Shown here: positions 57,745-64,000 of the stretch, piece after piece
How positions within the stretch are numbered: the first letter of the stretch is position 1
How the letters are laid out: every line of letters starts with the position of its first letter
Origin: Cryptomeria japonica
Taxonomy: Eukaryota; Streptophyta; Pinopsida; Cupressales; Cupressaceae
NCBI RefSeq assembly: GCF_030272615.1
Contig: NC_081412.1
Location: 142,126,247 to 142,190,246, forward strand
DNA: 64,000 bases
Reading direction: 5' to 3'
The notes under the pieces: generated by a model
Databases searched by the model: none
The model's input: only the letters and a program-made list of their open reading frames with translations
Told to the model about the DNA's origin: nothing
Made by a program: the position numbers and the translations under genes

Positions 57745-60375
57745 TGTAATGCCCCACCAGGAAACCCCTAAGGGTTTAAGTTAAAAACACTCAATTAGAG
57801 TGTAAAATTTTTTTATTTTTTATTTTTAATTAATAATTAAGAGCGTTGATGAATAGTTACAACATTAAGATACATTGGAGTCATCTCAAAGTTATCTATA
57901 ACTAGATAACACAGTGGAAGGCTAAATGATCCTAAGAGGTTTCCCAACGCGATTACACAACCCTTACACCTAACTCAACTTGCGTCATTAGATTTCATTA
58001 AACTGGATATCTTAATTATGAGCTAATGCATAGATCTTAATTACCAATGTGTTCAAAGATATGACATCTTAAAATTTTAGGAGGCGTTCATTTACTTTGG
58101 TGGTTAGGAGGCCATTGAGGAGTTATTTATTCAATGCACTTAATTTTCATAATTACATTAAGCGGCCCCCAAAAGGGTTCATGTGTTTAATATAATGAAG
58201 TTCATTCCTTGGGTTTGTGGTACCCATTCACAATTGATTTCATCCTTTAATGTTTAAAAATATGCCTATTGAGATTCATTCATTTAAGGTTAAACTACGT
58301 TTAGTAAAGCGAGGATTCCTTCATTTGATTTTAAAATATTCACCCACATTTGATATCTTTTTTAAATATTAAAAAGTATGGTTAATAAGAGAAGTTCGTT
58401 CCTTAAGGATTAACTACAACTAAAAGAGTGAGGTCCCTTCATTTGATTTCGTGCATAGCCAACTAATGAGTTGTAGTTCTTATATGATAGGTATGATGTG
58501 AGTAGTCATGGAATTTCATTTGAAGTTTTAATAATGCAAATAAATGGACTAATTTCATTAAGATGGATATGCATTAGGACAAACGAGAGCATCCTTAAAA
58601 TTTAAGTATCGTTAACTAGATGACATTCGTCATTTCAAGATTAGAGAAATAAGATCATAATGACGTTCTTCTATTAGGTTTAAAATACAATTATCTTTTT
58701 GCATATCTCTTTTTTTTTGTTGTTAGATGAAAGTAATATGCGAGAGATACTTTTACTAGGATTTAATGTATAAACAACAATTCAATTACTTTTCCATTTT
58801 AGATTAATTTTAGCAATCATGAGGGATTCCTTTTATAAGGGATTAAAAATAAGGATATCTAATTGAGTTCACCCAATTATAAAATAAATCGGATGAGGAT
58901 CATTGATTATAATTACAACATAAATTACTAAGTATATTCATCCAATATACAACATGAATTACCTAATTGAGTCCACACGATTATCAAATTTCTCTGGTGA
59001 GAATTATAGTTAAGGTTAAAGCGTGAAATAACTTAACAAATCATCCAATGCAATGAAGCATAATTAACATGGCGTGAATTCATTCACTACGGTAAAAGGA
59101 TAGATGTTGATATGATGTTCAACCTTTTAATCTCAATCTGGGAATTGTGACATAAGTTTTAACTTTGTTTTCCCTTTTACATTCAATCCATTAACATACT
59201 TATTAACAAATTAATCCAATGAAGTAATTCTAACTAGATTTCTTCCACTATTACAATTTAAATTAACATTATCAAATTACTTTTTTTTTTTCCACAACTT
59301 TAATTACAATATTTTAAATACTTTGCCATAATCATAGTTCACAATGTTTTATGAACTTAAATAACTACGTTTTTTTTTTTTTTTCCAGATGAATAATGTT
59401 ATGCGCTTAAATTTGAATTCATTTAATTTACACCATACACTTTGCAAGAATACAACCATTCAAGATAATTTAAAACATAAAACAAAGTACGCTATAAACA
59501 TCGCATGACACAGAATATGATCTCGGAGTTCACCTCGGATGGGCTACATCTCCGGGTCTGCTCAACTGCAAGACCCTTTTGGTATTTAATATAGTTAAGG
59601 TTACATACTTACATGTCTTTACAATCTTGCCTTTTTGGCGATCACAACCATACTGCAAATGACCATTTCAGTCAGTAAATACAACTCTACAAGTTTTCCA
59701 ACTAAGTTCACATAAATGTAATCTTTTCTCATTCGGGTATTTTACTTAATCCTTAGATACACATCACTGACATTGTTGGTCTAGAACTATACACTAGTAC
59801 CCCCCAACAATTTATAAATCCCCTTGCATATATATAAAACAAGTATATGTAAATCTCAATTTATATCTAACCGATTAAAATTATCGTCTGAACACTAAGG
59901 GGTAATTCACGGGATATATATTCGATACGAAGGGACCAAGAAGCCACATATAGTTAATATTATATGTTGATATAAGAAATTCCTAAGATATCATTTATGA
60001 AATATCCACATTTACCCATAGTTTGTGATTAGAAATTATCAATGCCAGTTATATAAATCAGAATGAGGCAGAAAACATATATCTCTATATGAGTTCTCGA
60101 ATTTTCAATATTCTAAATTCCCTACATTAATTACTACTCAGCTTAAATAATTAAATAAGGAGAAAAGTCTAAATTTAGATAATAAAAAGAAACTCCATAT
60201 AAAACCAATATAGTTTCTTTCCCCCTTTTTTCTTTTTTTTTATTTATTTATTAAACATATCCTGAATTTATTATTTTATTGTTTCTTTCGTTTAAAACCA
60301 TTAAAAATAAATAAAAACTAAATAATACACAAATTTTTTTTTTTTTTAAAAAAAGGCATATTGAAACTGGGGTTA

Positions 60376-60397
60376 CCCACGTGGAATACCACGTGGG
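60376..60397. promoter_or_regulatory. Perfect inverted repeat with two G-box (CACGTG) cores
   Basis: CCCACGTGG and CCACGTGGG are separated by AATA. Each half contains CACGTG (60378-60383 and 60390-60395), the core bound by plant bZIP and bHLH factors. Presence in an LTR suggests a possible control site; activity is not shown. Confidence 0.6.
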
Positions 60398-60402
60398 CCC
60401 CC

Positions 60403-60542
60403 TTGGTAGCCACGCTACCATTGGTAGCGCTGCTACCAAATGGTAGTAGGCGCTACCCTTGGTAGCGCTGCTACCATTTGGTAGCAGTTCTACCAGTGGT
60501 AGCGCTGCTACCAACTGGTAGCAGCAGCTACCGTGGTAGCAA
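60403..60542. repeat. Array of GGTAGC/GCTACC palindromic repeats
   Basis: About 140 bp made almost only of GGTAGC and its complement GCTACC, including GGTAGCGCTGCTACC three times, each able to fold as a 6-bp stem with a 3-base loop. It stands out as a GC-rich island in AT-rich sequence. The minus-strand frame across it (60251-60607) is a repeat artefact. Confidence 0.9.
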
Positions 60543-62647
60543 TGCCTCCTCCCAGCGATGGGGTGGGGCATAAAATATATTTTATTTTTTTTAATTTTTT
60601 TTTCCATTTTATTTTATTTCATTTTTTAACAGAATCTCTGGTAAAAAATAACAAACCCAGACCCAGTTTTGATCTGCCAGAATGCAGTCAAGATTTGCTA
60701 AATAATATATATATATGTTTTTTTTTTTAAAAGATACAATATATGTAAGCATTTAAAAGGGATGAATGACTCATCAAACACATAGTTTGGAAACACTATT
60801 TTGCAATATTTTCCAGCAAACCCTCTTTTTGAAAGCAAACCCAGTCACAGCCATCTCTTTTTTTTTTGAAAGGGATTCATCACCCATATGTTTTTTTTTT
60901 CCAGATTTCTCCAAATAAACAACCAACTGGGAACTCTTTTTTTTTTTTTGTTGAATAAACATGAACAAAACACCCAAAACGAAAATGTAGAAAACCCTCA
61001 TTTTTACAGTCATAAAATAAATTTCCAGATTGTTTAAACTAAGAATGGAGAAGGTTTTCTCTTTCTCAAAATATCCCAAAAACCATGGCCAATCTTAAAA
61101 CCAAGAACAACCAAGCCTTCAACCAAACTGAAAACTAAATCTAAAAAAAAAAACACTCATGGGTAGCATTCCTCTCTATATTTCCAGCATTTCATGGAGG
61201 GCATAACAATAAACAAAAGGGTAGATTAAAATTTCTTACCTCCAAACGCTTTCCGGGAAGAGATTTTGATGAAGATGAGCTCCCAAATCAGCTGCTCTCA
61301 TTCCCCATCCCTCTCCAAAATCCCCAATCTCCCTTGCAAGAACCATGTTTTTCCAAAAAAAAGACCCAAAAGCCAAGAAGCCCCCAAAATGCTTACAAAA
61401 CAAGATTAAAAAGAAAACCCTAATTTTGCCCTAATTTTAAATTTCGAAATTAGGCATTTATTTTTAAAATAAAATGAATGAAAATCTCAAATGGAACTCA
61501 TTCCTTTCCATTATTTATTAATCTTATTTGTTTTCCCTTATTAAAATTAAAATGCTTCTTTTTCCTTATTGAGTTTTAAATTTTAATTCCTCAATATTAA
61601 TTTTAGGCCTACTTTTATAATTCAGAACTATTGACCAAGAAGGCGTTTTGATTAATTTAATTTTCTAAAAGTCAAACTTTTATACTATATCGACTTTTCA
61701 AGTAAGAAGGAAATAATTTCGTTTAAATAATAATAATTTATCCCTTTTCTTCCAAAATGTGGAATGAGTAATTTATTTCTATCTCCCAAACGACTTTAAA
61801 AATTTTCCTTTCTAAAATGCATAATTTATTAAAATCGTAGTTATTAAAATTAACTATTAAATTAACTCGCTACAACAAAATAAAGTGACATTTTTAAATA
61901 AAAGACTAATCTAATACAAGAGTCTTATTTATTCTAATTTCTCGACTACAAATGCGTAAATGTCGCAAATGTGTAAATGAGCATGCTATCCCAAGTTAAA
62001 TACCTTAAGTTTGCTACATTAATAATTTAAAGCAATCTCTTAAATTAGTGATTAATCATATAAAAGAAACTACCTATTTAAATTCCTATATCACTATTGT
62101 GTACGCCTACTCATTAATTTTGAATTTAATACTTAGGATAACAAACCTCACTTACCTCGCGCAAGGCATGCAAATCGAGGAAGTCCTCCAAATCTCTCGA
62201 CATGCATCCCAATGAAAAGCAAGCCCCACAAATCCACACACGATGCTCACCTGACCATGGCTAAGGCAAGACGAGAGTTATATGACCACTAAATCCGAAT
62301 TCAAAAGATGAAGGAGCATACTCAACCTTGCAAATTCCAAAGGAGATGAACCTTGCCCTAAGCGGTGTTGTACCTGCAATCTCCTGCACTCATGAATTCA
62401 TACAAGCATGCATATACAAATACATATTCAATGAAGGCGTTAGCTCAAGATTTATCTCAAGGGTTAGGAAACAATTACATTTACATGAGAATCGATGCAA
62501 AAGCACAATAATAAGTATGCACAATTTATTTATATTATCTAAACTACACATTGCATATCGGTTAATCTACCATTCAAGAATGCCACATAGGAAGTCAATC
62601 AAGGTTAAACGAGTTTTAAAAGTCTGACTAGGGTATGGGCATTACAT

Positions 62648-62661
62648 TCTCCCCCCCTAGG
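62648..62661 (-). other. Element H polypurine tract
   Basis: On the minus strand, ctagggggggagaa leads into TGTAATGCCC. Tracts of this form directly before TGTAA are common in plant Ty3/gypsy elements. Confidence 0.75.
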
Positions 62662-64000
62662 TTCCGACTTACTCCTGGAAGTCGCAAAGTTAAACGGAAG
62701 TCTTGCAACACTTATTAGTCCTTAAACTCAATTAACAATTATCGATTTGCACAAACAACTATTTTGTCAACAATTTAAAACATTATTCATCAATAAAAAT
62801 GCATCTAACATCATTCACACCTTCAAATATTCTATAATTTACACTCAATCATAGCAAGGATACGAGACTTTTCCCTTTTTATTTCACCAAATTTAAGCAA
62901 TTTAAAATATACAGGCACAGTTTTTCATACTCATCTATCAAACATGACAAGGAAATGTGCTCTCAAGGTCAATTTCTTTCACCAATTCACCTCTTTCACA
63001 AAATTTTATCACATAAAACTAGCCTCAATAAAACAATCTCTACGACCAATGTAACTTCTCAACAAATAAGAACAACGTAAGAACTTAATTGTTTACATTT
63101 TTCAGACATACAAGATCCTTTCCAATGACTATGCCCCATAACATAGTGACAAGTTAATACCATTTAATCCATGATTACACATAATATCCATCCACAAGAC
63201 TGGTTTGCACAACACAATAGGCCACATGTGAGCATCTCTAATGCTCGGTCAAAGGTAACATATATGATCCACATCTCTATGCCTGCTCTCAGAATAAATA
63301 CATGATCAACAATTATCCAACATCTCACTCAAGGGCTTGATGGTGCTAGGGTACACCATAGCGGTGCTACCTTCCATACAAGTCCCTCGTGAATATCCCT
63401 TGTTGTGTAAGGTGTTTAGCCTCCAAGAGATAGTCACCACTCATAGGTAGGTAGTGGATCCTAGTTGTTTTCACAGCCTCACATACCTCCATCCTCAAGG
63501 TTCCTTGCGTCTACTTCCTCGTATACACTCATCCAAGCCCATCTCCTACGTTCTTGGAGAGGAATTCACATTAGAACACAAGACCAGCATACGAAAACAA
63601 GAAGGATAAACCGGTTTAGCCACCAAAGTACGAAAGATTAAAGATAATAATTGTCAATTCCAACAATAAAACAAGAAAATAATTTCCGGATTTGCAACAT
63701 CAAATCAAGTAAAATCAAGATCGCAAGATCGTGGCTAAACTGTCAAGGTCAAAGTAAAATAAATTGTTGGCCCACAAGAAAATAATTAAATAAATAAATA
63801 AAAGAAATTCATAAGTGCACATTACATCACTATGTGACTAATAGCTAGCCACCAACGAGTAAGGAAGGAACAATCGTCTAGCTATCCTAGTAGCTCATCA
63901 TGTGGTGTGGCCAAGTCACACATCCACATGGCATGGCAGTGTGCACCTTGACATCACCCCGCATCACGTCGTCACGTGGCATGGCTCTACCCAATACCTA
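62662..64000 (-). other. Element H interior, non-coding as far as visible
   Basis: In a coding Ty3/gypsy element, integrase would be expected close to the polypurine tract. No frame of useful length and no integrase or chromodomain motif is visible in these 1.34 kb on the minus strand. This suggests a long 3' untranslated part, or a large non-coding derivative (LARD type). The window ends here. Confidence 0.5.

Larger units (their letters stand above)
57745..62646 (-). repeat. Element H LTR, 4.9 kb, minus strand
   Basis: The unit starts TGTAATGCCC (57745) and ends GGGCATTACA (62646), a perfect 10-bp terminal inverted repeat. Next to the right end, read on the minus strand, is a polypurine tract, ctagggggggagaa, so this is the 3' LTR of an element that lies to the right. 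It is AT-rich except for a GC-rich island at 60370-60560. No coding region is supported inside. The 5 bp at its left (AGGTC, 57740-57744) would be the target duplication; the partner is beyond the window. Confidence 0.78.

Noticed and set aside
60251-60607. 118-codon minus-strand frame
   Set aside because: It spans the GGTAGC/GCTACC array and takes its composition from the repeat.
62328-62627. 99-codon plus-strand frame next to the right end of the H LTR
   Set aside because: It ends inside the LTR, runs against the element's direction and shows no domain or codon signal.

Overview
This window is a stack of nested and decayed plant LTR retrotransposons. I see no cellular protein gene, rRNA or tRNA that I can support. 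Dual-RNase-H Tat-lineage Ty3/gypsy elements, Sirevirus-like Ty1/copia elements with repeated polypurine tracts, plant mobile domain (PMD) reading frames and TRIM elements point to the nuclear genome of a seed plant with a large repeat-rich genome. A gymnosperm is my guess, but nothing here proves it.

Layout. Positions 1-16160 hold Tat-type element A on the plus strand: gag, protease, reverse transcriptase (RT), two RNases H, integrase, an antisense PMD gene, a polypurine tract and the start of the 3' LTR. A copia solo LTR (6524-7392, TSD GGCTT) sits inside its RT. Positions about 16165-19620 hold copia element C on the minus strand: LTR, PBS, gag, protease and part of the integrase. Positions 19621-23200 hold the 3' part of Sirevirus-like element D, and 23201-26869 the 3' part of Sirevirus-like element E; both are on the plus strand. 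Positions 26870-31261 are unassigned apart from one decayed acidic reading frame. Element B (31267-43943) is a structurally complete Tat-type element with 1.63 and 1.64 kb LTRs and an exact 5-bp duplication, ATGGC. Element F (44891-47050, minus strand) is a complete non-autonomous element with about 0.9 kb LTRs, a 361-bp interior and TSD ATATT. A 344-bp TRIM lies at 47655-47998. Positions 48505-52520 hold LTR starts and fragments. Element G has its LTR end and PBS at 57525-57540 and is cut by element H, whose LTR (57745-62646, minus strand, 4.9 kb) is followed by the H interior to the end of the window.

How the parts work together. Each Tat element carries the replication set on the plus strand and, between integrase and 3' LTR, a separate gene on the opposite strand. 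In both A and B this antisense gene has a first exon with a start-proximal part of 13 codons, an intron ending in a similar acceptor, a PMD, an Asp/Glu-rich tract and a coiled coil. In B the exon phases match over about 690 codons. This is the most interesting object in the window. B also has no recognisable Gag domain although its pol is nearly complete.

Condition. All the large coding regions are broken. In B the gag-pol stops are all TGA, mostly where family conservation expects Arg (CGA). LTR differences in B are transitions in the stretch I compared. Both fit long-term cytosine methylation and deamination of silenced elements. Reading was by eye; approximate boundaries are marked as such.
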